Part shown: positions 1 through 11,512 of the stretch, piece by piece
How the letters are laid out: the number at the start of each line of letters is the position of its first letter
Numbering within the stretch: position 1 is the stretch's first letter
Assembly: GCA_027625915.1 (NCBI GenBank)
Contig: JANTQA010000076.1
Coordinates: forward strand, 2,542,001 to 2,606,000
Direction of reading: 5' to 3'
DNA length: 64,000 bases
DNA from: Anaeramoeba flamelloides
Taxonomy: Eukaryota > Metamonada > Anaeramoebidae
Position numbers and translations under genes: made by a program
The notes under the pieces: generated by a model
What the model was told of the DNA's origin: nothing
The model's database searches: none
The model's input: the letters and a program-made list of their open reading frames with translations, nothing else

Positions 1-791
1 TTGATTTGTTCAAATATACTTTCGTCAAATCTAAACAATTAATTAAAGAATTATTTGAGAATTAAAATAACATTTTTAAAAAAGTAACAAATTGTTTGGC
101 TTTAGAGAAAAAAAATGTGAATACATAAAGTAGTATTAAATTTCTTTATTATTTATAATACGATAAAATCATATAAACTAATGAAAGGGGAAAACTAATA
201 AAATCTACATTATAATGATCAGTATATTAAAAATTCTAAGAAATAATTAATTTAAAATCAATTAGGATAATAATTAAAAAAAATTATTTTAAATGAAATT
301 ATTAATAAAAATTTTATTAAAATAATATCAAGCAGAAGTTCCTGTTTTATTTCAAGGTACTACATTATATTTGATTCTATTTGCTCTAATTTCCCATTTT
401 CCTTTTTTAATAATTATATCATCAATAAATTATTGGTAAATGTTTGTAGTGATTTTAATATTTATTATAAAATTAAATATAATTTATTTATATCAAAAAT
501 TAAATTCAATATATGAAATTATTATTCAATTGTTGATTAAATTCTTATAAATATAAACCTGTTATTTTAAAAATATTATAATTTTCTTTATTTATTTGAG
601 TAAAAAGGTCTTTTTTAGTTTATAATTTAAAAATAAGTGTGAAACATATATTAACTGCCAACAGCCTACGAATAATAATTCTCTGAATAATATTTAGAAA
701 ATAAGATTAACCAAACAATTCATATTAAATCAATTGTTATCTATATTTATAAATTTTTATTAATAAATGAAAACTTTAAATTAATTCAATA

Positions 792-988
792 CATTCGGTT
801 TCACTTTAAATGTTGAATCTTTAAAAAAAAAATTAGTCACTAAAAAAATTGAAATTAAGTAACATAAATCAAATTCTAGTCAAATAAAGTAAAATAAAAA
901 AATTCCCCAAAGATTATGCCTTAATTTGAGATTTTTTGGAATTCTTAAATTTCGTTCAAAGTTTGTACTTTAAAAGTGGAACTGAGTG
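792..988. mobile_element. TA-flanked palindromic MITE, family 1, copy a
   Basis: Terminal inverted repeats of the form CAGTCAGTTTCACTTTTAAG are seen at both ends in degenerate form, with TA before the left end and TG after the right end. It has the same length and layout as the copies at 31442-31635 and 54106-54300. It has no coding capacity. TA target and a CAGT-type terminus fit a Tc1/mariner-derived MITE. This copy is the most diverged of the three. Confidence 0.65.
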
Positions 989-1273
989 TGTTTGTATTAA
1001 AATGTATATTATTAAAATGTGTAAAATAAATAGAAAAAACAACAATTCTTATTTATAAAACTGAATTTCAAAATTGAAAATATAGTAAGTTCAGTAAATA
1101 ATTAAATTGTAAAATTAGAAAAATCATCATTCCCTTACTATGAAAAAATAATAAAAAGTAAACAAATGAAAAAACGAAAAAATCAACTAGAATTCAAAAT
1201 TCTTAATTTGAACTATATCTATATATATATATAGATATAGATAGATAGATATATATATATAAGTAGGTATATA

Positions 1274-2560
1274 ATGGATTTTTTTCTGATAATTGTGTTT
1301 AAATCCTGATAAAGTTGCAAAAATCACAATTATATTTATTAAATTGCGATATTTTAGAAAATTGCAATATATAATATCATCAAGTGAATCTAAAAAATCG
1401 TGATATTACTAAAATCCCTGATAATTATTTAAAAATAGTGATAAATGTTATAAAATCATGATAAATGCAAAAATACAGTGATTACTTTTTAATTGTGATA
1501 TATCAGTTGATGGGTTTTGGGAAAATTGAGTAATATGTTTATAAAGAAATTGTTTTTGATCAAAAAACAGATTATGTGAAAAAAAATGATTCTATTAAAA
1601 AAAAAACAAAAAAGATACTTGTTTCAATCAAGGATCAGATCCAAGAGTTTAATTGTATTTTCTATTGGTCGAAAAACCTATTTATCCTTTAAGATCAACA
1701 ACGATACGAAATAAAGAGGATTATAAATATTTTCTCAGTCATTCTTGGTGTTGTAAATTGTGTTGAATAAAAAAGCTTCTAAAACAACCAACTATCCACT
1801 CGTTCTCTAAAGAATGTGTTCTTGGGTGAAAAATATTTTCAATATTCTAGGAAAGCTGAAAGGGGTTAGATAAGTTTTCAAAAGCTTTCAGAGCATTCGA
1901 GTTAGATGAGCAAAAACTATTTATATTATTTGTAAATTTGTCTTCTTCTTCTTATTCTATTTTTAATATCTTTATATTGGAAAAAAAAAAAAAAAAACTT
2001 GAGCTTAAGATGTTTTTATTTGATCGATCACTAATAAGAAGGAAAATTGTTCTTGATTCTTTTTTTTGATTTGACTTGTTAATGTAATAACTCCATTTTA
2101 ATAAAAACAAATTAATTACATATTCACGTACATTGCTCAATGGTTTTATTATTACTTTGATCATAAAATTCATTTGAGATTGAATAATTTGATAAAAAAA
2201 TGAAAAGAAAAAATTTTTTTCAAATACAAAAAAGCTTCATATCCTCTTATAAAAGTTTTCTATCTTTCAAAACTTTCAAACACTTAGAAACAATTCGCAA
2301 CCCTCGCAAACACTTTCAAGTTTTTTTAAAGGGGGGGAGGGGTTGTAAAAGTCCCTAAACTTTGTAAAATTCAAGAATTTTTTTTAAGGTGATTTCAAAA
2401 ATATAATTTTTCCATTTCTCGCAATAATGCAAAACATTGAGATGATGTGGAATATCACGATTGTATGATTTATCATGTTTAAGTAGGATAAGTTGTGATT
2501 TTTTTAATATTATTGTGAGTGTATTGTTAATATCATGAAAAAATATATTAACATCAAAAC
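1274..2560. mobile_element. 1.28-kb TIR element with TCGCGAT-type subterminal repeats, copy 1 (decayed)
   Basis: This aligns along its whole length with the better preserved copy at 5622-6901. Both carry many short GATAA/TCGCGAT-like words in the outer 250 bp and share the inner block with GATCAACAAC and the end block ATATCATG..ATCAAAAC. In this copy most CG dinucleotides have become TG or CA. I see no transposase frame, so it is probably non-autonomous. It is inserted into the LINE copy. Confidence 0.6.
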
Positions 2561-3450
2561 TTCTAGTGAAATATTGAATTCAAAGAGTTGGAAATGTTAC
2601 TAGGTTTTCTCAGTTTTTATTTATTCCAGAAATGTATTGATTTTCCAAAAAAAAAGAAAAGAAAAGAAAGCACAATAAAATGGACTTTCACATTGCTATG
2701 TTTTTATGGAAAACAATAAAATCTTTTCTTTTGCACAATTCTTTTGAATCCACGAAAAATATTTTTTGTTTTTTTTTAATTTACAAACTTAAAATAAAAC
2801 TTCTGAAATTTTCTTTTATTTTCTTTAATTAAAAAAAATATAGGCACTCTACAGTACTACAGAGCACTCTAAAAAAACTCTAAAGTACTTTAAACACCTT
2901 CTTTCTACAAAAAAAATTTTACAAAAATAAAATATTAAAAATGTTTTACAAAACTCAAAAATATTTAATTTAACCTTCAGCTAGATAATTAAAAAATTCA
3001 GAACATTCACTAACTGCTTTCATAGATATAACTATGTAATCAATAAAAATTCAAAGAAATTTTGTAATCTATATTTAAAGTATAAACAGAATGAAATTAT
3101 AGAAAACATTGATTATTTTTTTTTATAGGTATGTAATCCCTATGAAATAATATTTTAATTTTTTAAAATAAATTAAAAGAAAAAAAAAACAATGAATTAA
3201 TTTTAAACCAAGAAAGCTTGTAATGATTTTCATTAATTATTAATCATGAAATCTGTGATTTTGTGTTTAAATTTCTTTCAAAAATTTCAGTACTTAAGTA
3301 ACTGAAGTGTAATTTACAATTCTTCAATAATGATTATAATAAAAAAAAATAGAAAATTATTAATTCTATTTCCCAAAAAATATTTTTATGAAACAAGGAA
3401 CAAAAAGTCAGATCAAATTTCCATAAACATGTTCAAAAAGAAAAATACCC

Positions 3451-3502
<52 letters not shown>
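3451..3502. repeat. (TA)n(TG)n microsatellite
   Basis: About 8 TA units are followed by about 18 TG units. The short open frame across it is an artefact of the repeat. Confidence 0.95.
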
Positions 3503-3504
<2 letters not shown>

Positions 3505-4416
3505 TTCCTTAATGGAGTTTTAAGATAAAATTAAATTATTTTAAATTGAAATTTAAGAGTAATAAATTTACTGTTATTTTCCAATTAATAAATTAAAATT
3601 TTGAGTTCAAGTGTTCCAAAGATTCTACTAATTTGAACTTATTTCCTTCAAAAAAGTAAAAAGATCTTTATAAAACCAATTAGAAACGATATTTTATTTG
3701 AGATTTAATTAAGCTTCCTTATTGAACTTTGAGATAAAATTTTAATTATTTCAATTTGACTTTAACAATATTCAAGTTAATCTACTGTTATTTCATTTTA
3801 ATATATATATATATATATCTAGCACCGAGGACTGGAGCAAGTTTGACAAAATTCCCTTTTTAATCACTTTCTTAAAAGCATGTGTTTTTATTCTACAAGT
3901 TGCAATGAAAAAATTTTTTAAGAGTTTGAATTAAAAGTTTCCACGTTTATAGATTGGAAAATGCTAGCCGTTTAATTCCTTTGTTATTCATAAATCTATC
4001 AGCAAAGTATTTCTAAAAAGAGTAGAAATCTTTAAAGTACATTTGTTTCCTCAAGAGATCAATAAGTTTCAAAAATATTAAAAAGAAAATGAATTTGTAA
4101 ATCATAAAACTGTTTTTCAAGAAAACAATAATCAAGAAATAAGAAAAAATTAATAAACAAATGAATAAATAAGCACAAAAAGTTTTTAATGTTTAGAAAA
4201 GTTAATTGTTTTTTTTATTTATTGGTTGGTGTGATAACAAGGATCAATTTCATTTTTATTCTAGAAGTGAGATTCTTTAAAGTTTGTTTTAACAAATGTT
4301 TTTGTTTTTTTTTTAATTTTTTTGGTAACTCACCACACCATATTGTAAAATAATTGTGAGTGGTTAAGATTACGAAAACACAACACAACAAAAGTTTTGT
4401 TTTAAATTTTATTTGT
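3503..4416. other. Gene-free AT-rich stretch downstream of eL18
   Basis: I see no gene. The part 3540-3800 resembles 61800-61980, so it is probably another old dispersed repeat. A short TA microsatellite lies at about 3799-3818. The part next to 4416 would hold the eL18 3' UTR. Confidence 0.5.
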
Positions 4417-5240
4417 TTAAACTTTGAAAGCTTTAGATTTTCTTCTTCCTCTTGCTTTTTCAAATTTTCTTCCTTTGCTTCTGACATGTGGTTTAGCATG
4501 ACTTCCTGGGATACCGGTTGCACCAAAGTGTTTTACAGCTTCTCTTGATTTAACTCTTCCTCTTAAGAGAACGGTGTTTGATCCTTTTGGTCTAAGGAGT
4601 GCTAATTGATCAAAGGTTAAACATTCGCCTTTGTTGTTTGATTTTTTTTTTTTTTAGTTTTTTTTGGGTTTTTATTTTTTGTGTATTTTTATTTTGATGA
4701 TTGGAATGTTTGAAAAGAGAAGAAACAATTTAGTTTTTTTTAGCAAAACAAAAAAAAATGGAAATTTGATGTAATCCAAAAAACAAAAAATAAATTGAAA
4801 CAAAAAGAAAATAAAAAAACAAAAATTAAAAATAAAAAAAAAAATTAAAAAGCAAAAGAAAAAAGAAAAAAAAATTTTTTTTATTTACCTCCGGCCTTGG
4901 TAATTCTTGCACGAGCAGTTTTTGTAAATTTAAGTGCACAAATGGACATTTTTGGTACTGTAAAGAACCTTTCATCATTTGTGACAGTTCCAACAACAAC
5001 AACAATCATACCTTCTCCTTTGACCATTTTCATTTTTCTAGCAATTCTGGAGACTGAGACAGGTGGTCTGTTTGTCTTTGAAAGACAAAGTCTTTTTAAA
5101 ATTCTTTTGTTGAATTTGGAGTTTGTTCTTCTTGCTAAGAATCTATAGAGTTTAATTAATAAAGCAAGGTAATTGTCAGTTCCTTTGGTGTTTTTTCTTA
5201 CAACTTTTCGTTTGTGCTTATTTTTAATATCGATACCCAT
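4417..5240 (-). CDS. RPL18: Large-subunit ribosomal protein eL18
   Basis: Cytosolic 60S ribosomal protein, 187 residues in two exons: 5240-4889 and 4628-4417, with the intron at 4888-4629 (260 bp). The N-terminus [12 protein letters not shown], the block [20 protein letters not shown], the joint [14 protein letters not shown] and the C-terminal [19 protein letters not shown] are family signatures. Length equals the family norm (about 188). Splicing joins GGAG at 4889 to GC at 4628, which restores the invariant AGG; donor GTAAAT, acceptor ACAAAG. Start is the ATG at 5240-5238, which gives the conserved MGID. Stop is TAA. Because eL18 is so conserved, this gene calibrates the intron signals: donors GTAA-like and acceptors with weak pyrimidine tracts. 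Confidence 0.97.
4629..4888 (-). other. Intron of eL18
   Basis: Begins GTAAATAAA and ends AACAAAG on the minus strand. It is almost pure A/T with long homopolymers. The boundaries are fixed by conservation of the protein on both sides. Confidence 0.93.
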
Positions 5241-5621
5241 TTCTTCAAAATCTAAAGAATATTTAATCTAAGAGAATAAATTAAAAAAATGATTCAAATT
5301 GAATAAGGACTTATTATTGTCACAAGTTCTTGGATCTAATGAAATTCCTAAAACCATAATGACCAGGCTCAAGAGTATATTTCAATTAAGGTTTTCGATA
5401 TCTGATTAAAGAAAATAACCAAATTTACATTTCTCGGCTGAGAAATTAAGGAGTAACTCTATTTTCAGACCTGTGTAAGTTGAAATAATATATTATCACT
5501 TGAAAAATGAATTTAATTGATGATAAGACCATGGAAAGTTAAAATAATGTTAATATTGAAATTCTAAAAAATGGAATAATATTTTTTTTGTATAATTTCC
5601 ATTTTTTAACATATAAAAGAG
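5241..5621. promoter_or_regulatory. Upstream region of eL18
   Basis: The 380 bases between the eL18 start and the next transposon are less AT-extreme than their surroundings and must contain the promoter if transcription starts here. I recognise no specific motif. Confidence 0.3.
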
Positions 5622-6901
5622 GTTTTGATGATAACATGCTTAATTCACGATAAAGTTACCAAAATCGCGATAATTTCCATCAAATCGCGATATTATCAGA
5701 AAATCGCTATAATTCAAGATAAATTTACAAAAATATGATATTCGATATTATGGTGATAATATAACAAATCGCGATATATATTCCATAAAATCCCGATAAA
5801 TGCCAAAATATCGCGATTAAAAAGTAATCCCGGTATAATAGTTGATGGGTTTTTGGGATAAATGAGAAATATTTTAACAAAAAAATTTTTTTGATCAAAA
5901 AATAGATTAAGTGAAAAAAAGTCATTCTTTGAAAAAAAAACAAAAAAGATATTTGATCCAATCAAGTATCAGATCAAAGAGTCTTCTTTTTTTTCATTTT
6001 TTTTGGTTGTCAAACCTATCGATCCTTTTAGATCAACAACAACAAGAACTAAAGAGAAAGAAATATTCTTTCGGTTAAACTTGGTGTTGGAAATTGCCTT
6101 GAATAATTAGCTTCAAAAACAACCAACCATTTATCCGTTCTTTATGGAAGATTTTCTTGGGTTAAAACCTTTTCAAGATTCTCAGAAAGCTAAAAGGGGT
6201 TGGATAACTCTTCAAAGGATTTCACAGCATCCTTGCCTGATGATCATCAATTATTAAGATTTTTTTATACAATTGTTCTCTTCTTGTTCTTTTTCTTCTT
6301 TGAGCATTTTTATATTGGACAGAAAACACAATTAGAGCTTAGAGGTTTTTATTTGATTAATCACCCATAAGAAGGAAAATTATTCTTTATTCTTTTTTGG
6401 GTTATTTAAAATTGTGAAGGTAACAACTCCATTGTAAGAAAACACATCTATTTTATATTCAAGTGTATTGTTGAAACAGGTAATTATTAGTTTGATCATA
6501 AAATTTGTTTGAAATTTTATATTCTGTTAAAAAAAAAATGAGAAGAAAAAAATTTTGTGTTTCCACTACAAACCAAACTCATTCCCTTTATAAAAGTTTT
6601 CTGTCTTTCAAAACTTCCAAACACTTGAAGACAGTTCACAACCCCTGTAAGCACTTTAAAACTAATATTAAAGGTGAAAAGTGTTGTAAAAGGTAAAAGC
6701 GTTGTAAAAGTCAAGAAACATTTTTTTAAGTGGATTTAAAAAAAATATTTTTTCATTTTTTCGCGATTATATTCAATATCGCGATAATGTTGTTTATCGT
6801 GATTTTATGGTTTTTCACGAAAAAGTAGGACTAATCGAGATTTTTTAATACTATCGCGATTTTATTGTTAATATCATGATAATATGTGTTATCATCAAAA
6901 C
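5622..6901. mobile_element. 1.28-kb TIR element with TCGCGAT subterminal repeats, copy 2 (best preserved)
   Basis: The left end reads GGTTTTGATGATAACA and the right end is its inverse (TGTTATCATCAAAAC). Both 200-bp flanks inside the ends carry repeated ATCGCGATAA-type words: at least seven on the left (5640-5835) and about five on the right (6760-6870). TCGCGA is self-complementary, which suggests binding sites for a dimeric transposase. The interior has no long frame. Copies lie at 1274-2560 and about 53160-55187, with fragments near 45130-45200 and 58920-59010. The superfamily is not recognised. Confidence 0.7.
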
Positions 6902-7740
6902 ATCTAGTAATTTATTTCAAATATTAGGAGTACCAAAAACAAATTATTATTATTGAAATCAGTTATTTGAAAATATTTCTTTCTCTGTTTTTTTTAAGAT
7001 TAGAATTATTAATTTGGATTAATTGTATTTTTTTTTTGAAAAAACTAAAAATTGTGAGAAATGGTATGAAATAATCTTGATATTTTTAATCTTTGAATTA
7101 TTTCTAATCAACATACTGCAATAATTAATGACAGTTTGATAATTATTTGATTCCGGATGTTTAAATTGAAAAAAATATTTCTTTTTAGGTTATAAGTTGA
7201 ATTTTCTAAGTTTTAAGGTGATGATTTTGTGAGAATTTTTTTGAAGTAATGGACTGTGCATTTTCCTCTTGTTATTTTTGTTAATAAAAATCTAAATATT
7301 AATAAAAAAATCCTATTTTAATAAAGAAATTATATTTATTTTAATTTGAAAATAATTTATTTTATTTTTGAAATATATTAATTTTTATAATCGGTTTTTG
7401 TAAAACTATGTGGTTTTATTTACAAAGTATTTTTGACACTTTCTTCACAGATAAAAAGATTGCTTTCTTTTGTAAAGATTTTTTTTTCATTTAAGAAAAT
7501 ATGTTGGATTTGGAACTTTTCCAAAATTGAGATAATGTATCAAAATTAAAAACAATAATTTATTTCTAAAAATAAATTAAAATTGATTTTGGTAGGGATC
7601 AGATTTTTACTTTTTTATTATTTAAAAGGTGAACTGTTTTTTTTTTTTTGAGTTTTCTATGGGTACCCTGATACTTTTTGTTATATAAGATCAAATAATC
7701 CATAAAAAAAAAAAAAGATAAATTTCAAAAAAATGATTTG
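6902..7740. other. Gene-free AT-rich stretch
   Basis: I see no gene, RNA or repeat with recognisable ends. Homopolymer runs dominate. Confidence 0.4.
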
Positions 7741-8182
7741 ACTGTTGAGATAAAAATGTTGAACAGCAATTTGAATTAGGGACATTACTGAAAATGATTT
7801 TTAATTTCAATTGTTTGTGAAATAACTAAAGAAAATAACAATAATCTACTTATTAGAATAAGGATTAATGTAATTCTACCTTTTCAAAACCCTATCTCTT
7901 ATAATCTCAAGCAAGTTTAAAAATTATCATTTTCAGAATTAATCGTAAACTTTACTACAACTTGGTTTATTGTTAAAATAGCAAGATCTAATTTAGTTAT
8001 CAACCATTCAAATGAATATTCTACACACACCACAGATCAATGAACTTGTAAGACATTTAAACCTGGATTTATATAAAAGTCACCTAGTTATCAATAGGAT
8101 TTGATTTACAATTTTACGAAAGTTACCAATTAAAAATAGTGTCCAACCATTTTTCTGTGTCCAACATTTTTCTCTCAACAGT
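7741..8182. mobile_element. Tc1/mariner-derived MITE
   Basis: 442 bp with inverted ends ACTGTTGAGATAAAAATGTTG and its complement at 8162-8182. The first 115 bp match the inverted right end of the element at 62946-63915 (shared block ACATTACTGAAAATGATTTT), and the remaining 330 bp match the inverse of that element's left part. It is therefore an internally deleted, non-autonomous form of the same family, lacking the transposase portion. Confidence 0.8.
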
Positions 8183-8585
8183 GACATAAATAAGTCCAAT
8201 CATTTTTTTTCAAATCCAACAATAATCTAAAAATAAAACTTTTGTAAATTTTAAAATAAGAATTGTGCCTTAAAAAAAGGATTTTTTTTGTTCCTAATTT
8301 GATTAGTTCGTTTATTGATTTAAACAGTCTAAGAACTATAAATTTTAGACGAAGATTTTTTTTGTGGTTGATAGCTATTAAAAATAATTGTATACTTTGG
8401 GGTTGTTGTTGTACTTTTTGAAAACTGAGTCCAAAGAGATTTTTTGGTGTTATTATTAATAACCAATTTTCAACTTCTCCAATTTTAGCTGTTATTTCAA
8501 AAAATAAGGGTTTTTTATTAAAATAAAACGAGATTTAGGAATTCAAGAAAGTAACAAATTACAGAGTTTCCTTAATAAAAAAAAA

Positions 8586-8795
8586 TTAACTTGGTTGCAC
8601 TCTGAATCTTGTACAAAGAGGAGGTAACACACAAAAAACATCTGGAATTATTTTCACTTTCCAGTTGAAAATACTGATAAATTCACAAAAATTTTTTAAC
8701 TTTTTTATTACGCTTCCCTGTTTTTGAAAAGGTTTTAGGAACTTTGAAGAAAGAATCTGAATGGTAACAAATAAAAGTTTTACATTGGTTGACAA
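8586..8795 (-). other. Coding-like open frame, not assigned
   Basis: A 69-codon frame without an ATG start. Its composition is less biased than its surroundings (segments KFLKPFQKQGSVIKKLKNF and WKVKIIPDVFCVLPPL), so it could be a piece of a gene or pseudogene. No partner exon was found and I do not recognise the family. Confidence 0.15.
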
Positions 8796-9151
8796 AAATA
8801 CTGTTGTTTTTAAAAAATGTTCTGGGATCTTTGTTTAAAAAATATAAACAAATTATAAATTTAACAAAAAGATAAAAACAATTGTAATTTCAATACTAGT
8901 TGTGGGGAATATAAACCAAGTTGAATTTTTTTTTGGAAATTTCCTTTAATCATCAACAATTTTATGAAGTTCATGATTGAAATATTAATTCGACCAAAAT
9001 TAAGAAAAAATATTTCCAAAGGCTTTGTGGAGAAAAAAGACAAAAAGGTTGAAATATGTGTTTGGAATGGAATCTAAAAACCAGAGTTGAATCTTTGATA
9101 AGAAGAATTAAATCAAAATTAACATACATTTTTTTCATTAATTCTAAAAAA

Positions 9152-11512
9152 ATGTTTCGACTTGGTTTGACACTTAAATTTTTTCTTTTTGGATTTGTCT
9201 TAACCTAATCTTATTAATAAATATTTACCAAATTTTGATTCTTTTCTTTGCATTTGTTAGCCAATAAAAAGGTTTTGTTTAAAAAAAAAAAAAAGCGTAT
9301 TGGGGTGGAAAGTAGTAAGAGTCAATTTACCCAATCTACAGTAAATCGAATTCCAAAAAAAGAAGAAGACAGTCTTGTTGACAACACGAATGTAATTTCT
9401 GTTAACCTAGCACTTCTATCAAAACATACAAACGATGTAAGATCGAATGACAAATTAATTACTTGTGAAAAGTGTTCTGTTCACCTAAATAACGAAAGTA
9501 AATTGCTAACAAAAAAGGAGTATTTAGAAAATAAAAAAGGAAAAAAGAAAGAAAATGAAGAAGAGGAGGAAAAAGAAAAAGAGAAGGAAAAAGAAAACGA
9601 AGACTCTGATCTTGAAGAAGAAGAAGAAAGTGATGATGACGTCTTAGAAGAAGAAGATATACCTGAGGTACATATTTTTTAATTTTTCTCCTTTTTTTCA
9701 AAATTTCTTTTCAAAAAAAAAATTAACTCTTTTTTATAATGATCAAATCAAAAATAAAACCAAAATAAAAAACCAAAAACAAAAAACCAAAACAAAAAAC
9801 AAAAAACCAAAAACAAAAAACCAAAAACAAAAAACAAAAAACAAAAAACAAAAAACAAAAAACAAAAAAAGGAAGCATTAATTTGGGAATGCGAATTCTG
9901 TGGATCACCACAAATTTTAGAAGACATTGATAAAGAAAAAATCATACCAAGCGAACAAAGTGTTGACTATTTGGTGAAAGAATCCAACAAGAACAAAGAA
10001 AACAAAGAAAAAACAGAAGAAGATGAAGGATCGACTGTTGTCTTTTGTATTGACACCTCTGGCTCTATGTCTGTAACCTCTGAAATTAAGGATGGCAAAT
10101 TGGATTTGTCTGAGCTCAACAAGCATTCTAACCAGTCCTTTGGTGGATTTGGCCAACAGCAGCAGCAGCAGACTTTTGGGGGATTAAGGAGGAGACACGT
10201 TTTCCAACAGCAAAGGCCACAGCAGAGCCAATGGGTTAGCAGGCTACAGTGTCTTCAAATTGCTGTCGGAAATCAGATCGAGGCATTGTCGCGAGAGTCT
10301 CCAAATTCCAAAGTTGTCTTGGTCACCTTTAGCAACAAAGTGGAAATCCACTCCAACGGTGTTGATAACGCCCTAACCATCGAAGGGAATGATTTGGACA
10401 ATTTCACGACACTGAAGCAGATCGGTTCTGATTATCAAATTACACAAAGCGTGGGCAAGGTTGGCAAAACCTTAATTAAAAAGGTCTATTCGTTACAGGA
10501 AAACGGGCAGACGGCGCTTGGGCCCGCAGCAGCCATCGCGTCTGCCATTGCCGGGCAAAAGAAAGGATCAAAAGTGATCTTGTGTACCGATGGGCTATCA
10601 AACATTGGTATTGGTGCGCTTGAAGAAGACGAGCAAGAGGAGCAGCAGCAAAAAAGTTCTGAGCAGCTGAACCCAGACGAATTTTATGACGAACTTTCCG
10701 AGTACTGTTCCGAAAAGGGTGTTGTTGTTGATGTCATCACTCTGGAGGACACAGACTGCCGTGTCGATCAAATTGGGAAATTGTCAGATCGAAGCAGTGG
10801 CACAGTGGACATTGTCAAGCCATTGGAATTGACAACACGCTTTAAAAACATCATGTCGAACCCCGTTGTTGCCACCAGCGTCTTAATCGAGATCCTGCTC
10901 CACAAGGAATTGTATATTCTGAATGAGGACGATCGTAAAGTTGGTTCACGATTGGAAAAGGATGTTGGTAACGTCACCCAAGAAACAGAACTGTCCTTTA
11001 ATTATGGTGTCAAGGAAGACGCAGACGAGGCCGATCGACCAGATGAAGTACCATTCCAAGTCAAAATCAATTATACCAAATTAGATGGATCACAATGGCT
11101 AAGAACGCTGACACAAAGATTGAAAATTACTGACGACGAGGTCGAGGCATTAAATGATATAGATTACGGACTCATGAACCAAAACTTCATGCAAAGGGCT
11201 GGTAGACATGCTAAAAAGGGCGTTGTTAAGGAATCAGCAAAACTAATGAAACAACAAAAAGCATGGTATTCTAGAGTTAGCCAAATGGAAAAATTGCAAT
11301 CAACAAACTTGACAAAAAATATGGAAGAATTTAAACAACAAGAAAATATGTGGAATGAAGTGATCGAAGATGAAGATATGTCATCAGAAGAAGAAATGGA
11401 AAATGAAAAGAAGGACAAGAAGGAAAAGAAGAAAGTACAAAGGAAAAAACATCATAGAAAAGACAAACATTCTAAATTTATATTTTCATCATCGAAATAC
11501 ACTAAAAAATAA
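9152..11512 (+). CDS. Zinc-ribbon plus von Willebrand factor A domain protein (Sec23/24-like layout)
   Basis: Predicted 686 residues in three exons: 9152-9164, 9261-9667 and 9872-11512. The first exon (MFRL) is inferred: ATG 9152, donor GTTTGA, acceptor TTTGTTAG, with the frame continuing as ANKKVLF. The second intron is phase 0 (GAG|GTACAT .. AAAAAG|GAA). Two CxxC pairs, CEKC and CEFC, would form one four-Cys zinc ribbon, with an acidic/lysine insert between them. A vWA domain follows with a complete MIDAS: DTSGSMS, the Thr in NGQTALGP, and CTDGLSN. A Gln-rich loop interrupts the domain after the MIDAS. The C-terminus is a charged, Lys/Glu-rich tail. The function is unknown; a vWA domain with MIDAS suggests metal-dependent protein binding. 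The third exon's core is far richer in G+C than any other gene here. TAA stop. Confidence 0.85.
9165..9260 (+). other. Proposed first intron of the vWA gene
   Basis: 96 bp, GTTTGA..TTTGTTAG. It is needed because the exon that follows has no in-frame ATG and opens directly after an AG. The start codon assignment depends on it. Confidence 0.5.
9668..9871 (+). other. Second intron of the vWA gene, containing an AAACAAAACC-type minisatellite
   Basis: 204 bp, GTACAT..AAAAAAAG, phase 0. About 9755-9870 is a degenerate array of 7-10-bp units made only of A and C on the plus strand. The acceptor has no pyrimidine tract at all, which is odd for a spliceosomal intron. Confidence 0.8.

Larger units (their letters stand above)
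1..3345 (+). mobile_element. Decayed LINE (non-LTR retrotransposon) copy, 3' part
   Basis: This stretch matches, base for base over many short blocks, the LINE copy at about 20820-23905, including the end block ending in a run such as ACAATTCTTCAATAATGAT near 3310-3335. The frames are full of stops. The copy is interrupted by a 197-bp MITE (792-988) and a 1.28-kb TIR element (about 1274-2560), so LINE sequence proper is 1-791, 989-1273 and 2561-3345. The 5' end lies outside the window. The family call rests on the reverse-transcriptase segment readable in the other copy. Boundaries are approximate. Confidence 0.5.

Noticed and set aside
4215-4526. Minus-strand frame of 103 codons over the end of eL18
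   Set aside because: It overlaps the conserved second exon of eL18 in the wrong frame.
9723-9945. Two minus-strand frames rich in Phe
   Set aside because: Antisense translation of the A/C minisatellite in the vWA intron.
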